DNA of 64,000 bases from Comamonas badia DSM 17552 (GTDB lineage Bacteria; Pseudomonadota; Gammaproteobacteria; Burkholderiales; Burkholderiaceae_C), in assembly GCF_000484635.1 (NCBI RefSeq), contig NZ_AXVM01000003.1, positions 410,157 to 474,156 on the forward strand, written 5' to 3'. The notes under the pieces are model-generated. The model was given only the letters and a program-made list of their open reading frames with translations. It was not told the origin of the DNA and made no database searches. This document shows, piece after piece, positions 26,598 through 35,872 of this stretch (position 1 is the stretch's first letter; each line of letters begins with the position of its first letter). The position numbers were made by a program, and so were the translations under genes.

Positions 26598-26867
26598 TCA
26601 AGGTCGAGCCGCCGCCTCCGGCAGTTCGATCTTGACCTGCAGCACTTCGAGCTCGTCCTGGCGTTCGAAATGCACCTTGAGGTCGTCCGGGTTGATGTGC
26701 ACGTATTTGGAGATCACCGCCACCAGCTCGCGCTGCAGCGCCGGCAGGTAGTCGGGCTGGCCGGGGTTGCGGCCGCTCCTCTCGTGCGCGAGGATGATCT
26801 GCAGCCGCTCCTTGGCGACGGCAGCGGATTTCTTCTTTTCGCCCAGCAGGAAGGAAAGCAGGGACAT
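26598..26867 (-). CDS. minE: Cell division topological specificity factor MinE
   Basis: 89 residues from the ATG at 26867 ([19 protein letters not shown]); a TTG two codons earlier is unlikely. The N-terminal amphipathic membrane-targeting segment, the MinD-contacting stretch [15 protein letters not shown] and the C-terminal dimerisation domain ([30 protein letters not shown]) are all present. MinE stimulates MinD ATPase and drives pole-to-pole oscillation. It is the last gene of minCDE, six bases after minD. The 117 bases between it and the convergent orphan gene hold only the greB relic and a GCGGC-GCAA-GCCGC hairpin. Confidence 0.97.
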   Translation of the reverse strand: MSLLSFLLGEKKKSAAVAKERLQIILAHERSGRNPGQPDYLPALQRELVAVISKYVHINPDDLKVHFERQDELEVLQVKIELPEAAARP

Positions 26868-26873
26868 GGCCAA

Positions 26874-27689
26874 TCACCTCCCGCCAAACATGCGCTTGAA
26901 AAAGCCCGGCTTCACGGCGTCGGTGAAGCGCATGGGCTTGTCCTCACCCAGGAAGCGCGCGATCACGTCCTTGTAGGCTTCCGAGACTTCCGTACCCGTC
27001 AGGTGGATGGCCGGCAGCCCCTGGTTGGAGGCCTGCAGCACGTTTTCCGATTCCGGAATCACACCGATGAGCTTGATGCGCAGGATGTCCTGGATGTCGG
27101 TCAGGCTCAGCATCTGGCCGTCTTCCACGCGGTTGGGGTTGTAGCGCGTGATGAGCAAATGCTCCTTGATCGGCTCGCCGCCGTCGATGGCGCGCTTGGT
27201 CTTGGAAGACAGCATGCCGAGGATGCGGTCCGAGTCGCGCACGCTGGAGACCTCGGGGTTGGTCACCAGCAGCGCCTCGTCGGCGAAATGCATGGCGGCC
27301 AGCGCGCCGCTCTCTATGCCGGCGGGCGAGTCGCAGACGATGTATTCGAAGCCCATTTCCGAGAGGTCCGTGAGCACCTTCTCCACGCCCTCCATGGTCA
27401 GCGCTTCCTTGTCGCGCGTCTGGCTGGCGGCCAGGATGAACAGGTTTTCAAGCTGCTTGTCCTTGATGAGCGCCTGGTTGAGGTTGGCCTCGCCCTGGAT
27501 CACGTTGACGAAGTCGTACACCACGCGGCGCTCGCAGCCCATGATGAGGTCCAGGTTGCGCAGGCCGACGTCGAAATCGATCACGGCGGTCTTGTGCCCG
27601 GCCAGCGCCAGGCCGGCGGCGAATGCGGCGCTGGTGGTGGTCTTGCCCACGCCCCCCTTGCCGGAGGTCACGACGACGATTTTGGCCAT
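26874..27689 (-). CDS. minD: Septum-site determining ATPase MinD
   Basis: 271 residues from the ATG at 27689 (MAKIVVVTSGKGGVGKTT). The deviant Walker A motif KGGVGKTT carries the signature lysine. Switch motifs DFDVGLRNLD and CDSPAGIE are present. The last residues GFFKRMFGGR form the amphipathic membrane-targeting helix needed for oscillation. Together with MinC it blocks Z-ring assembly away from midcell. It lies between minC (22-base gap) and minE. Confidence 0.98.
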   Translation of the reverse strand: MAKIVVVTSGKGGVGKTTTSAAFAAGLALAGHKTAVIDFDVGLRNLDLIMGCERRVVYDFVNVIQGEANLNQALIKDKQLENLFILAASQTRDKEALTMEGVEKVLTDLSEMGFEYIVCDSPAGIESGALAAMHFADEALLVTNPEVSSVRDSDRILGMLSSKTKRAIDGGEPIKEHLLITRYNPNRVEDGQMLSLTDIQDILRIKLIGVIPESENVLQASNQGLPAIHLTGTEVSEAYKDVIARFLGEDKPMRFTDAVKPGFFKRMFGGR

Positions 27690-27711
27690 GTGGGTGCTTT
27701 CCTTGGATGGT

Positions 27712-28452
27712 TCAGAGGGGTTCGAAGATGAGTTTTTCGCCGTCAAGGCGCACCTGCGCGGCCTTGCCACGCACGTCTTCGGGCAATTCGTTCTCGGTGG
27801 TGCGGTACATGCCGGCAATCGAGACCAGCTGCGGCTCCAGGCAGGTGGTGTAGATGCGCGCATGCACGTCGCCACGCGCGCCGGCCATGGCGCGCCCGCG
27901 CAGCGGGGCATAAACGTGAATGCTGCCGTCGGCGATCACCTCGGCGCCAAAGTTCACGATGGCCAGCACCACCAGATCGCCCCGGGAATAGACGCGCTGG
28001 CCCGAGCGCACGGGCTTGTCTATGACCAGCGTCGGCGGAGCGTCGGCGGGCACCTCGCGCACGACCTCGACTTCGTGCACCACTTCCTGCACCGCCGGCG
28101 CGGGCGTGGGGCGGCGCACCACTTCGGGGGGCGCCGCTACCAGGCCGCACTGCAGCGCGGCCTGCATCTGCGCCGGGCTGCCGCCGCGCACGGCCACGGG
28201 CCAGGTGCGGTGCTCGCGCAGCAGGGCGGCGAGGGCGGCAAAATCAATCGGCTGATCATCCTGCGCCACGGCGGCGAGGTCGATCAGCACCAGGTCATCG
28301 TCGAAAAAGGCCTGGTCATCCTGGCGCTGGCGCTCCAGTTGCGCGGCCAGTTCGCCGCTGTCGGTGCGCTTGAGCACTACCGCCACGACGGAGAGCTGGG
28401 CACTCTTGAGCTCAAAGCTGGTGCGGGTCGGGCCCGCGGATTCGACGGCCAT
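27712..28452 (-). CDS. minC: Septum-site determining protein MinC
   Basis: 246 residues from the ATG at 28452 (MAVESAGPTRTSFELKSAQL). The N-terminal FtsZ-inhibiting domain (about 1-110) is followed by a Pro/Val/Glu-rich linker (VRRPTPAPAVQEVVHEVEVV) and the C-terminal beta-helix (VRSGQRVYSRGDLVVLAIVNFGAEV ... GSIHVYAPLRGRAMAGARGD) that binds MinD. First gene of the minCDE operon. The promoter should lie in the 122-base spacer shared with the divergent DMT transporter. Confidence 0.97.
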   Translation of the reverse strand: MAVESAGPTRTSFELKSAQLSVVAVVLKRTDSGELAAQLERQRQDDQAFFDDDLVLIDLAAVAQDDQPIDFAALAALLREHRTWPVAVRGGSPAQMQAALQCGLVAAPPEVVRRPTPAPAVQEVVHEVEVVREVPADAPPTLVIDKPVRSGQRVYSRGDLVVLAIVNFGAEVIADGSIHVYAPLRGRAMAGARGDVHARIYTTCLEPQLVSIAGMYRTTENELPEDVRGKAAQVRLDGEKLIFEPL

Positions 28453-28574
28453 GTAGCAGAGGGAGCTGGGTGCAAGAAGCAAACCTGTGAAGTGTACTGT
28501 GCGCTGTCTGGCTGTCACTTCGGCTGCCACCTTGGGGACCAGCGCGCTGCGGCATGCGCCCGCATAATTGCCCG

Positions 28575-29507
28575 ATGCCCGTTGCACGCAAAGACCATCT
28601 GGACACGCTCGCCACTTCGCTGCTGCTGGCCTGCTGCCTGTATTGGGGGTTCCAGCAGACGCTTTCCAAAGCCACCATCACCGAGGTGGCGCCGCTCTAC
28701 CAGGCGTTCTGGCGTTTTGGCCTGGGCACGCTCGTGCTGCTGCTGTGGTGCCACGTGCGCGGCATTGCGCTCTACGGCGTGCAGGAACCTGTGGGCGCGG
28801 CGCGCGCGGGTCTGCTGGCTGGCTTGTTGTTTGCCTCGGAGTTCGTGGCGCTGTTCCTCGCATTCAAGTACACCACCGCCTCGCGCGCCACACTCTTTAT
28901 GTACTGCTCGCCGTTCTGGGTAGCCTTGGTGCTGCCGCGTTTCGTCAAGAACGAACGGCTCAATCGCGTGCAATGGCTGGGCCTGGTCTGCGCCTTCTTC
29001 GGCGTGCTGCTGGCGCTGGGCGATGGCTGGCGCACCGACGACGCGGCGCACGCCAGCGCCTGGCGGGGCGATGCATTGGCCCTGATATCGGGTTTGGGCT
29101 GGGGGCTGACCACCTGCGTGCTGCGCGCCTCCCCGCTGCAGCACGTGCGGCCCGAGAAGCAGTTGCTGTGGCAGATGGGCGTGACTTCGCTGGTGCTGCC
29201 TGTGCTGTCTCTGCTGCTGGGCGAGCGCTGGCAGCTCGATTTCAGCGCATTCGCCTGGTCTTCGCTGCTGATCCAGGGCCTGATCGGCGCGTTTGGGAGT
29301 TATCTGGTGTGGATGTGGATGCTCACGCGCTATCCGGCCACGCGCATGTCGGTGTTCGTTTTTCTCACGCCGGTGTTCACGCTCATCATCGGCGCGCTCT
29401 GGCTGAAAGAGCCGGTCACGGCCACGCTGCTGGCAGCGCTGGCGCTGGTGGCGGGCGGCATCGTGCTGGTCAACCGCAAGGGCATTCCCGCCAAGGCATT
29501 CACATGA
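28575..29507 (+). CDS. EamA-type drug/metabolite exporter
   Basis: About 310 residues with ten predicted helices in two EamA halves (first half around LYWGFQQTLSKATITEVAPLYQAFWRFG, second from GDALALISGLGWGLTTCVL). The C-terminal YPATRMSVFVFLTPVFTLIIGALWLKEP is typical of the family. An inner-membrane exporter of unknown substrate. ATGs at 28554 and 28575 are both possible; the second matches the usual short N-terminus. The stop overlaps the start of the next transporter (ATGA), so the two are coupled. Confidence 0.9.
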   Translation: MPVARKDHLDTLATSLLLACCLYWGFQQTLSKATITEVAPLYQAFWRFGLGTLVLLLWCHVRGIALYGVQEPVGAARAGLLAGLLFASEFVALFLAFKYTTASRATLFMYCSPFWVALVLPRFVKNERLNRVQWLGLVCAFFGVLLALGDGWRTDDAAHASAWRGDALALISGLGWGLTTCVLRASPLQHVRPEKQLLWQMGVTSLVLPVLSLLLGERWQLDFSAFAWSSLLIQGLIGAFGSYLVWMWMLTRYPATRMSVFVFLTPVFTLIIGALWLKEPVTATLLAALALVAGGIVLVNRKGIPAKAFT

Positions 29508-30670
29508 ACCTCCAACTACTGCTGCTTACGCTGTGCCAGGGCCTGTTCCTGGTCAACAACGTCACCTTCATCGCGATCAACGGGCTCGTCGGCCTGCAGC
29601 TGGCGCCCTTCGGCTGGATGGCGACGCTGCCGGTGATGGGCTATGTGGTGGGCGGTGCGATTGCCGCGCCGCTGGTGGCGCGCACGCAGACGCGCTACGG
29701 GCGGCGCGCCTCGTTCCAGATCGGGCTCGCGGTGGCGCTGGGCTCGGCGCTGCTCGCGGCCTGGGCGGCGCAGACGCGCCAGTTCTGGCTGCTCACGCTG
29801 GCCACGGTGATCGCCGGCTACTACAACGCCAACGGCCAGCTCTACCGCTTCGCGGCGGCGGAACTTGCCCGGCCCGGCTGGCAGGAGAAGGCGGTGTCGC
29901 TGGTGCTGGCCGGCGGGCTGCTGGGCGCGGTCGTCGGCCCCAACATGGCGGCCTGGACGCGCGCGCTGCTGCCCACGCCGTTCGTCGCGGTCTACCTCAC
30001 GCTGGCCGTGGTGGCGCTGATCGCGATGGGCGTGATGGCGCTGGTGCGCTTTCCGCCCGCGCTGGTGCACGAGAAGCACGCGCCGCAGGGCCGCAGCCTG
30101 GGCGAAATCATGCGCCAGCCGGTGTTCATCGTCGCCACGCTGGGCGCGGCCATAGGCTATGGCGTGATGAACCTGCTGATGGCCGCCACGCCGCTGGCCA
30201 TGCAGGTCTGCGGCTTTGAGTTTGGCGCCACGGCCTCGGTGCTGCAGTGGCATGTGATCGGCATGTACCTGCCGGGTTTCTTCACCGGGCACCTGATCCG
30301 GCGCTTTGGCACGCTCTCCATCATGGGTGTGGGCGTGCTGCTGAACGTGCTGTGCGTGGCGATCGCGCTCTCGGGCGTGGAGCTGCAGCACTTCATGAGC
30401 GCGCTGATCCTGCTGGGCGTGGGCTGGAATTTCCTCTTCACCGGGGCGACGGCGCTGGCGCTGCAGGCCTATCGCCCCGAGGAAAAAGACCGCGCGCAGG
30501 CGGCAATCAATTTCTGCGTGTTCGCCACCATGGCGATCACCTCGTTCTCATCGGGCGCGCTGGTGACCACGCAGGGCTGGAACTGGCTGAACTACGGCTC
30601 GATGCCGGCGCTGGTGCTGATGGCGGCGGCGCTGGTGTGGCTCAAGGTCCGGCGCCCTCTGCCTGTATAA
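29504..30670 (+). CDS. Major facilitator superfamily transporter
   Basis: 388 residues, about twelve helices, starting MNLQLLLLTLCQGLFLVNN. The loop between helices 2 and 3 has the MFS motif (RTQTRYGRRASFQIGLAV). Related proteins are annotated only as MFS permeases; the substrate cannot be deduced. It overlaps the EamA gene by four bases. The coding region ends next to a dispersed repeat and the convergent carboxylase gene. Confidence 0.9.
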   Translation: MNLQLLLLTLCQGLFLVNNVTFIAINGLVGLQLAPFGWMATLPVMGYVVGGAIAAPLVARTQTRYGRRASFQIGLAVALGSALLAAWAAQTRQFWLLTLATVIAGYYNANGQLYRFAAAELARPGWQEKAVSLVLAGGLLGAVVGPNMAAWTRALLPTPFVAVYLTLAVVALIAMGVMALVRFPPALVHEKHAPQGRSLGEIMRQPVFIVATLGAAIGYGVMNLLMAATPLAMQVCGFEFGATASVLQWHVIGMYLPGFFTGHLIRRFGTLSIMGVGVLLNVLCVAIALSGVELQHFMSALILLGVGWNFLFTGATALALQAYRPEEKDRAQAAINFCVFATMAITSFSSGALVTTQGWNWLNYGSMPALVLMAAALVWLKVRRPLPV

Positions 30671-30726
30671 ACTTCAAATTGATAGCTGTCAGCGCTCTAC
30701 GGGTATGGGTTTCAGCCAATTTTTGC
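30671..30726 (+). repeat. Dispersed GATAGCT-type repeat (copy A2)
   Basis: AACTTCAAATTGATAGCTGT followed by AGCGCTCTACGGGTATGGG and TTTCAGCCAATTTTT. It fills the 41-base gap between the convergent MFS and biotin carboxylase genes and reaches into the carboxylase stop region, so it supplies the last residues of that protein. Same family as copies in fmt, the PxpB-PxpC gene, 49391 and 58785. Confidence 0.7.
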
Positions 30727-32442
30727 CATCAATTGACCGGCCTGCAGCAGCGCCCCCGCTTCGACCAGGCATTGCAGCGTGCCGGCGCAGGGAGCGTTGA
30801 CGGCGGTTTCCATCTTCATCGCTTCCAGCGTGGCGATCACCTCGCCGGCCTCGACCGGCTCGCCGCTGGCCTTGTGCCAGCGCACCAGATTGCCGGTGAG
30901 CGGCGCGGGGACATCGCCGGGCTGTTGCGCCGCCGCGGCCGAGGGCGCGGCGGCGATGGGCGCTGCATTGGCGCCCTGCGGCAGCGCCAGGCCCGCCGGC
31001 AGACCCAGGCGCACCCGCTTGCCGTCGATTTCGATGAAGCTGCGCACCAGCGGCGCACCGTCTGCTGGCTCCGGCCGGGCGGCGGGCTCGAACTGCGTCC
31101 GCATCTCGGTCTCGATCCAGCGCGTGTGCACGGCAAAACCGTTCTCGGCGGTGAACGCCGGGTCATCGACCACCGCACGATGGAACGGCAGCACCGAGGC
31201 CACGCCTTCGATGGCGAATTCCGCCAGCGCCCGGCGCGCGCGCACCAGCGCCTGCTCGCGTGAGCTGCCCGTGACGATGAGCTTGCCCATCAGCGAATCG
31301 AAGCTGCCGGGCACCACCGAGCCCGTGGCAAAGCCGCTGTCCAGCCGCACGCCGGGGCCGCTGGGTGCGTCAAAGCGCGTGATGCGTCCGGGCGTGGGCA
31401 GGTAGCCGCGACCGGGGTCTTCGGCGTTGATGCGGAATTCAAGGCTGTGGCCGCGCGCCGGGGGTGTTGCGGTGAACGACAGCGGCAGGCCATCGGCCAC
31501 GCGCAACTGCTCGATCACCAGATCCACGCCGGTGGTTTCCTCGGTCACCGGGTGCTCGACCTGCAGGCGGGTGTTGACTTCAAGGAAGGAAATCTGCCCG
31601 TTCTGCCCGAGCAGGAATTCCACCGTGCCCGCGCTCTCGTAACCGGCCGCCGCGCAGATGGCGCGCGCCGATTCGTGCACCTGCGTGCGCTGGGCTTCAG
31701 TCAGAAAGGGCGCCGGCGCTTCCTCCACCAGCTTCTGGTTGCGCCGCTGCAGCGAGCAGTCGCGCGTGCCCACCACCACCACATGGCCATGGCGGTCGGC
31801 GATGACCTGCGCCTCGATGTGGCGCGGCTGGTGCAGGAATTGTTCGACGAAGCACTCGCCGCGGCCAAAGGCCACGGTCGCCTCGCGCACCGCGGACTCG
31901 TAGAGCTCGGCCACCTCCTGCATCTGCCAGGCGACCTTCAGGCCCCGGCCGCCGCCGCCAAACGCCGCCTTGATGGCGATCGGCAGGCCGTGTTCACGCG
32001 CAAACGCCAGCACCTGGTCCGCATTTTTCGCGGGCTCGGAGGTGCCGGCCACCAGCGGCGCGCCGACCTGCAGCGCGATCTTGCGCGCGGCCACCTTGTC
32101 ACCCAGTTGCGCGATGGTGTCGGGGCGCGGGCCTATCCAGGCCAGGCCCGCATCCAGCACCGCCTGCGCGAATTCAGCGCGCTCGGAGAGAAAGCCGTAG
32201 CCGGGGTGCACCGCGTCGGCGCCACTCTTGCGCGCGATCTCCAGCAGCTTGGCTATCGCCAGGTAGGTCTCTGCCGGGCGCGTGCCCTCCAGCGCCCAGG
32301 CCTCGTCGGCGGCGCGCACGTGCAGCGCGTCGGCATCCGGATCGGCGTAGACGGCGACCGAGCGCACGCCGTAGTCGCGGCAGGCGCGGGCGACGCGGAT
32401 GGCTATTTCCCCTCTATTGGCAATCAAGACTTTGGTAATCAT
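30712..32442 (-). CDS. Biotin carboxylase with C-terminal biotinyl domain (alpha subunit of a carboxylase)
   Basis: 576 residues. Biotin carboxylase domains: [18 protein letters not shown] at the start, the ATP-grasp region [40 protein letters not shown] with the catalytic residues, and the C-terminal BC domain with [14 protein letters not shown] biotinyl domain follows a short linker, with the biotinylated Lys543 in MKM. Acetyl/propionyl-CoA carboxylase alpha chains are longer (about 650+) and pair with a CoA carboxyltransferase gene; none is here. Instead the next gene upstream is a PxpB-PxpC (CT-type) fusion, so the pair matches the modules of urea carboxylase. It is preceded by that gene with a two-base gap. 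Confidence 0.9.
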   Translation of the reverse strand: MITKVLIANRGEIAIRVARACRDYGVRSVAVYADPDADALHVRAADEAWALEGTRPAETYLAIAKLLEIARKSGADAVHPGYGFLSERAEFAQAVLDAGLAWIGPRPDTIAQLGDKVAARKIALQVGAPLVAGTSEPAKNADQVLAFAREHGLPIAIKAAFGGGGRGLKVAWQMQEVAELYESAVREATVAFGRGECFVEQFLHQPRHIEAQVIADRHGHVVVVGTRDCSLQRRNQKLVEEAPAPFLTEAQRTQVHESARAICAAAGYESAGTVEFLLGQNGQISFLEVNTRLQVEHPVTEETTGVDLVIEQLRVADGLPLSFTATPPARGHSLEFRINAEDPGRGYLPTPGRITRFDAPSGPGVRLDSGFATGSVVPGSFDSLMGKLIVTGSSREQALVRARRALAEFAIEGVASVLPFHRAVVDDPAFTAENGFAVHTRWIETEMRTQFEPAARPEPADGAPLVRSFIEIDGKRVRLGLPAGLALPQGANAAPIAAAPSAAAAQQPGDVPAPLTGNLVRWHKASGEPVEAGEVIATLEAMKMETAVNAPCAGTLQCLVEAGALLQAGQLMAKIG

Positions 32443-32444
32443 GT

Positions 32445-34163
32445 TCAGGCTTCCTTGAAAGGGGCGATGACGCGAAAGCGCACGCTGCAGCCCACCGGTA
32501 TCTGCGCCGCGAGATTCAGGTGGTGGCTGGCGATCACGGCGACCACCGGGTAGCCGCCGGTGAGTGGGTGGTCGGCCAGGAACAGCACCGGCTGGCCGCT
32601 CGCTGGAATTTGCAAGGCGCCGGCGACGGTGCCTTCGCTGGGCAGCTCGTCGTGGCGGCTGCGCGTGAGCGGCTGCTCGCCCGCCAGTCGCACGCCGATG
32701 CGGTTGGATTGGGGCGTCACGCGCCAGTCCTGGCTTTGCAGCAGCGCGATGGCCTCGGGCGTGAACCAGTCGGCGCGCGGGCCGAGCAGCACATCGAGCA
32801 GCACTTCGTCGCCAGGGCTGGGAAAGCTGGGCGGCGGCGTGTCGGGCGGCTGCACGGCGCGCAGCGCTGCGGTCTGGCGGATGGCCAGACTATCGCCCGT
32901 CTTCAGTGGAGCAGGGCCGATCAGCGCCAGCGTATCGCTGCTGCAACTGCCGAGCACGGGGGTTATCTCGAACCCGCCGCGCGCCGCGACATAGCAGCGC
33001 ATGCCGCTGCCGGGCGCGCCGAAATGCAGGCGATCGCCCTCATTGAGCGCAATGGCGGAGTGGCTGGCCACGGACCAGGATCGCCCATCGCCCGCCAGTA
33101 GCGTGAGCGGCACCGGCGCGCCCGTCACCGCCAGCGTGGCGCGGCCGTGGCAGCGCAGCACCAGGCCGCCGAGCAGGTTCTCCAGCACCGGCGTGTCTAT
33201 GGGGTTGCCCACCAACCGGTTGGCCTGGCGCAGCGCCGCCCGATCGAGCGCGCCGGCACTGGAGACGCCCAGCCCGGCCAGGCCGTGGCGGCCAGCGTCC
33301 TGCACCAGGGTTTGCAGACCAGGTGATTCAATAGTGATAGCTGCTTGCGCTGATGTGGCATGGGCTGGGAATGTATTTGATTCAAATTTTTCTGCAGAGG
33401 CTGGCGCGCCCTCACCCCTGCCCTCTCCCAGAGGGAGAGGGGGTAATACGGGGCCTGCTCCCACGCCCCTCTGCGCAGAATGCTGGGGTGAGGGGCGGCC
33501 CACCGCGGCAGGCAGGCTGATATGCATCCCCGGCGCATCGGCATCGATGAACTGCACGCGAAACCCCGGCTGCACATAGGCCGGCTCGGCACGCGCCATG
33601 TCCCACATCGCCACCTCGGTCACGCCGATGAGCTGCCAGCCGCCGGGGCTTGCGGCTGGGTAGACGGCGCTGAAATCACCCGCCAGCGCCACCGAGCCGG
33701 CGGGCAGGCGCGTACGCGGCGTCGTGCGCCGGGGGATCTGCGCAAAGCTCGCGTGGCCATCACTCAGATAGACGAAGCCGGGCGCGAAGCCGGCAAAGGC
33801 CGCCTGCCAGGGCTGACCGCAGTGGCGCGCGATCAGCTCCCGCACCGAGATGCCCATCCATTGCGCGAGCTCCGGCAGATCCTCGCCGTTGTAGTGCACC
33901 GGGATCTCGACGGTGCGCGCAGGGGCTTGATCGGCGGCGTGCTGCTGCGCCTGGGCTGCGTGCTCTCGCAGTCGCGCGGCGAGGGTGGGGGCATCGGTGG
34001 CGCCGCGATCGAAATGCACCAGCAGCGTGCGCGCGGCGGGGACCAGCTCGGTCACGCCCGCGATGGGCTGCGCCTCTACCTTGCGGTACAGCGCCAGGGT
34101 ATGCGCCAGGTCGCTCAGTTCAACCAGCAGCGCGGCGTCTCCGGCGGGCAGGATGCGCACCAT
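32445..34163 (-). CDS. PxpB-PxpC (KipI-KipA) fusion, 5-oxoprolinase / urea-carboxylase-CT-like protein
   Basis: 572 residues from the ATG at 34163. Residues about 1-215 are a KipI/PxpB domain ([49 protein letters not shown]); residues about 283-572 are a KipA/PxpC domain ([56 protein letters not shown]). The two are normally separate neighbouring genes or joined by a short linker. Here residues about 222-280 are encoded by two abutting dispersed repeats (33324-33497), including the tell-tale [11 protein letters not shown]. PxpBC with PxpA cleaves 5-oxoproline using ATP; the same fold is the carboxyltransferase of urea carboxylase. It is coupled to pxpA (3-base gap). Confidence 0.9.
   Translation of the reverse strand: MVRILPAGDAALLVELSDLAHTLALYRKVEAQPIAGVTELVPAARTLLVHFDRGATDAPTLAARLREHAAQAQQHAADQAPARTVEIPVHYNGEDLPELAQWMGISVRELIARHCGQPWQAAFAGFAPGFVYLSDGHASFAQIPRRTTPRTRLPAGSVALAGDFSAVYPAASPGGWQLIGVTEVAMWDMARAEPAYVQPGFRVQFIDADAPGMHISLPAAVGRPSPQHSAQRGVGAGPVLPPLPLGEGRGEGAPASAEKFESNTFPAHATSAQAAITIESPGLQTLVQDAGRHGLAGLGVSSAGALDRAALRQANRLVGNPIDTPVLENLLGGLVLRCHGRATLAVTGAPVPLTLLAGDGRSWSVASHSAIALNEGDRLHFGAPGSGMRCYVAARGGFEITPVLGSCSSDTLALIGPAPLKTGDSLAIRQTAALRAVQPPDTPPPSFPSPGDEVLLDVLLGPRADWFTPEAIALLQSQDWRVTPQSNRIGVRLAGEQPLTRSRHDELPSEGTVAGALQIPASGQPVLFLADHPLTGGYPVVAVIASHHLNLAAQIPVGCSVRFRVIAPFKEA
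33324..33391 (+). repeat. Dispersed GATAGCT-type repeat (copy A3) in the PxpB-PxpC linker
   Basis: GATTCAATAGTGATAGCTGC, then TTGCGCTGATGTGGCATGGGC, then TTGATTCAAATTTTT. It is AT-rich against a GC-rich gene and remains open in the minus-strand reading frame, encoding part of the inter-domain linker ([20 protein letters not shown]). Confidence 0.75.
33409..33497 (+). repeat. Imperfect palindromic repeat (copy B, CCCTCACCCC type) in the PxpB-PxpC linker
   Basis: Ends are inverted repeats GCCCTCACCCC (33409) and GGGGTGAGGGG (33485). An inner hairpin CCTCTCCC-A-GAGGGAGAGG is next to the left end. This GC-rich hairpin family is widespread in intergenic regions of proteobacteria; here it is translated as GEGRGEG-type peptide. 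It lies 17 bases from copy A3, so two unrelated repeats are stacked in one coding linker. Confidence 0.75.
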
Positions 34164-34166
34164 GGT

Positions 34167-34919
34167 CTAAGCCGCGAACGCCTTGAGCGCCACGCCCGCC
34201 GCCGAAAGCCGCGCGCGGATGCGGCGCGCCATCTCCACCGCGCCGGGGCTGTCGCCGTGCACGCAGATCGAGTCGGCCTGCAGGCGGATGCGTTTGCCGG
34301 TGACGGCGGTGATTTCGCCCGTCTGCACCCACTGCAGCATGCGTTCGGCCACCGCGTCCGGGTCGTGCAGCACAGCGCCTTCCAGGCGGCGCGAGACCAG
34401 CGTACCGTCCTCGTTGTAGGCGCGGTCGGCAAAGGCCTCGGCCACCACCGTGAGGCCGCGTGCGCGTGCGCGCGCTATGAGCGGCGAGCCGGCCAGCGCC
34501 AGCAGCTGGAGCCTTGGATCGATCGCCAGCAGCGCGCTCACCACGTCGTTGCCCTGGCGCTCGTCGTGCGCGATGGTGTTGTACAACGCGCCGTGTGGTT
34601 TGACGTAGCTGACGCGCGCGCCCGCCGCCGCTGCCAGGCCCTGCAGCGCGCCGATCTGGTAGATCACGTCGGCCACCAGTTCGCTGCTGCTCGGATCCAT
34701 ATTGCGCCGGCCAAAGCCCACGAGGTCGGGGTAGGCCACATGCGCGCCGACCGCCACGCCGTGCGCTGCGGCGTTTTTCAGGGTCTGCAGGATGCCCGCC
34801 GGATCGCCCGCATGAAAACCGCAGGCCACGTTGGCGCTGGTGACGATGGCCAGCATGGCCGCGTCGTCGCCCATGCGCCAGGCGCCGTAGCTTTCGCCCA
34901 AATCGCTGTTGATGTCCAT
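34167..34919 (-). CDS. pxpA: 5-oxoprolinase subunit A (LamB/YcsF family)
   Basis: 250 residues starting [19 protein letters not shown], the invariant opening of the family. Further motifs: [55 protein letters not shown] and [11 protein letters not shown]. Together with PxpB and PxpC it hydrolyses 5-oxoproline to glutamate with ATP; in other contexts LamB/YcsF proteins accompany amide- or lactam-cleaving enzymes. It is the first gene of the minus-strand operon and is divergent from a GntR regulator across 70 bases that contain a perfect operator-like palindrome. Confidence 0.94.
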   Translation of the reverse strand: MDINSDLGESYGAWRMGDDAAMLAIVTSANVACGFHAGDPAGILQTLKNAAAHGVAVGAHVAYPDLVGFGRRNMDPSSSELVADVIYQIGALQGLAAAAGARVSYVKPHGALYNTIAHDERQGNDVVSALLAIDPRLQLLALAGSPLIARARARGLTVVAEAFADRAYNEDGTLVSRRLEGAVLHDPDAVAERMLQWVQTGEITAVTGKRIRLQADSICVHGDSPGAVEMARRIRARLSAAGVALKAFAA

Positions 34920-34951
34920 GAGGCGATCTCCTGTGTTCTAAATTCGGTTAG

Positions 34952-34964
34952 ATTGTTCAACAAT
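34952..34964. promoter_or_regulatory. Perfect 13-base palindrome, likely GntR operator (site 1)
   Basis: ATTGTT-C-AACAAT, centred in the 70-base divergent promoter between pxpA and the FCD-type GntR gene. FadR-subfamily regulators bind short palindromes of this kind. Related sites stand before the TRAP transporter genes (35696-35708 and neighbours), linking both transcription units to one regulator. Confidence 0.65.
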
Positions 34965-34989
34965 TTCAACTGCAATCAGGTACCGAGAC

Positions 34990-35661
34990 ATGTCCAGCCG
35001 CCGATTTTCCAGCCCCGCCGCGTCCGTCAATCTCGCCGATCAGGTGGCCGATACCATCCGCCGCCAGCTGATAGACGGTGAACTGCGCGCCGGGCAACGG
35101 CTTTCGGAAGCCTTGCTCAGCGAGCAGTTGCAGATCTCGCGCAACACCCTGCGCGAGGTGTTCCGCGGCCTGGTGAAGGAAGGCCTGCTGCTGCACGAAC
35201 CCAACCGCGGCGTCTCGGTGGTGGTGCCCTCGATTGCCGACATCATCGACATTTATCGCGTCCGCCGCCTGATCGAATGCCAGTCGCTGGAAAAAGCCTG
35301 GCCGCTGCACCCGGCGCACAAGCGCCTGAAGCAGGCGATGGACGATGCCACCAGCGCGCGCGCGGCGGGCGACTGGCGCAAGGTGGGTTCGGCCAACATG
35401 GCGTTTCACGCGGGCATCGTGGCGTTGGCCGACAGCGCGCGCCTGTCGGCCATGTTCGCCGACATCGCCGCCGAACTGCGTCTGGCCTTCGGCCTGCTGG
35501 ACGACCCGGAATACCTGCACGCCCCCTTCGTGGACCACAACGCGCGGCTGCTGCAGCTGTTCATGGACGGCCAGACGAGCGCCGCCGCACGCGAGCTGGA
35601 GGCCTACCTGGTGCAGTCCGAGCGCATGGTGCTGGCGGTGTATGCGCGCGAAGTGCAGTGA
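34990..35661 (+). CDS. GntR-family regulator, FadR subfamily with FCD domain
   Basis: 223 residues. Winged helix at about residues 14-80 (VADTIRRQLIDGELRAGQRL, SEALLSEQLQISRNTLREVF, VKEGLLLHEPNRGVSVV) and an all-helical FCD effector domain (about 95-215) with the metal/ligand-type residues in DATSARAAGDW, MAFHAGIVAL and DHNARLLQLF. It is divergent from pxpA and upstream of the TRAP genes, and is expected to repress both in the absence of the transported carboxylate. The short 5' region contains operator site 1. Confidence 0.93.
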   Translation: MSSRRFSSPAASVNLADQVADTIRRQLIDGELRAGQRLSEALLSEQLQISRNTLREVFRGLVKEGLLLHEPNRGVSVVVPSIADIIDIYRVRRLIECQSLEKAWPLHPAHKRLKQAMDDATSARAAGDWRKVGSANMAFHAGIVALADSARLSAMFADIAAELRLAFGLLDDPEYLHAPFVDHNARLLQLFMDGQTSAAARELEAYLVQSERMVLAVYAREVQ

Positions 35662-35695
35662 GCGGCGCGGAGACATGCTGGTTTTGAATTTCATC

Positions 35696-35746
35696 ATTGT
35701 TCAACGATTGAAACTTACTTGATCAACGAAATTAAATGTATTGTTG
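35696..35746. promoter_or_regulatory. Cluster of GntR operator-like sites before the TRAP operon (sites 2-4)
   Basis: ATTGTT-C-AACGAT at 35696-35708 differs from site 1 by one base. TTGATCAA with flanking CGAA follows at 35719-35730, and a half site ATTGTT at 35740-35745. They lie in an AT-rich control region of 211 bases between the regulator gene and the TRAP substrate-binding protein. Spacing of about 21-22 bases between centres puts the sites on the same face of the helix. Confidence 0.6.
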
Positions 35747-35872
35747 AAAACCCTAATGGACGATGGCTGACGTGGCGGCTATCTTTGCCGACTGTCGCTG
35801 CCCCTGCAGCGCTTCGCGGACACGCCCGGTGGGGTTCGTGTCCTCCAACCAACTCGCCATGGAGCATTCACC

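Noticed and set aside
28568..30670. A 700-codon frame that would extend the MFS transporter upstream
   Set aside because: The upstream part reads the EamA gene out of frame; the MFS start at 29504 overlaps the EamA stop and gives a normal N-terminus.
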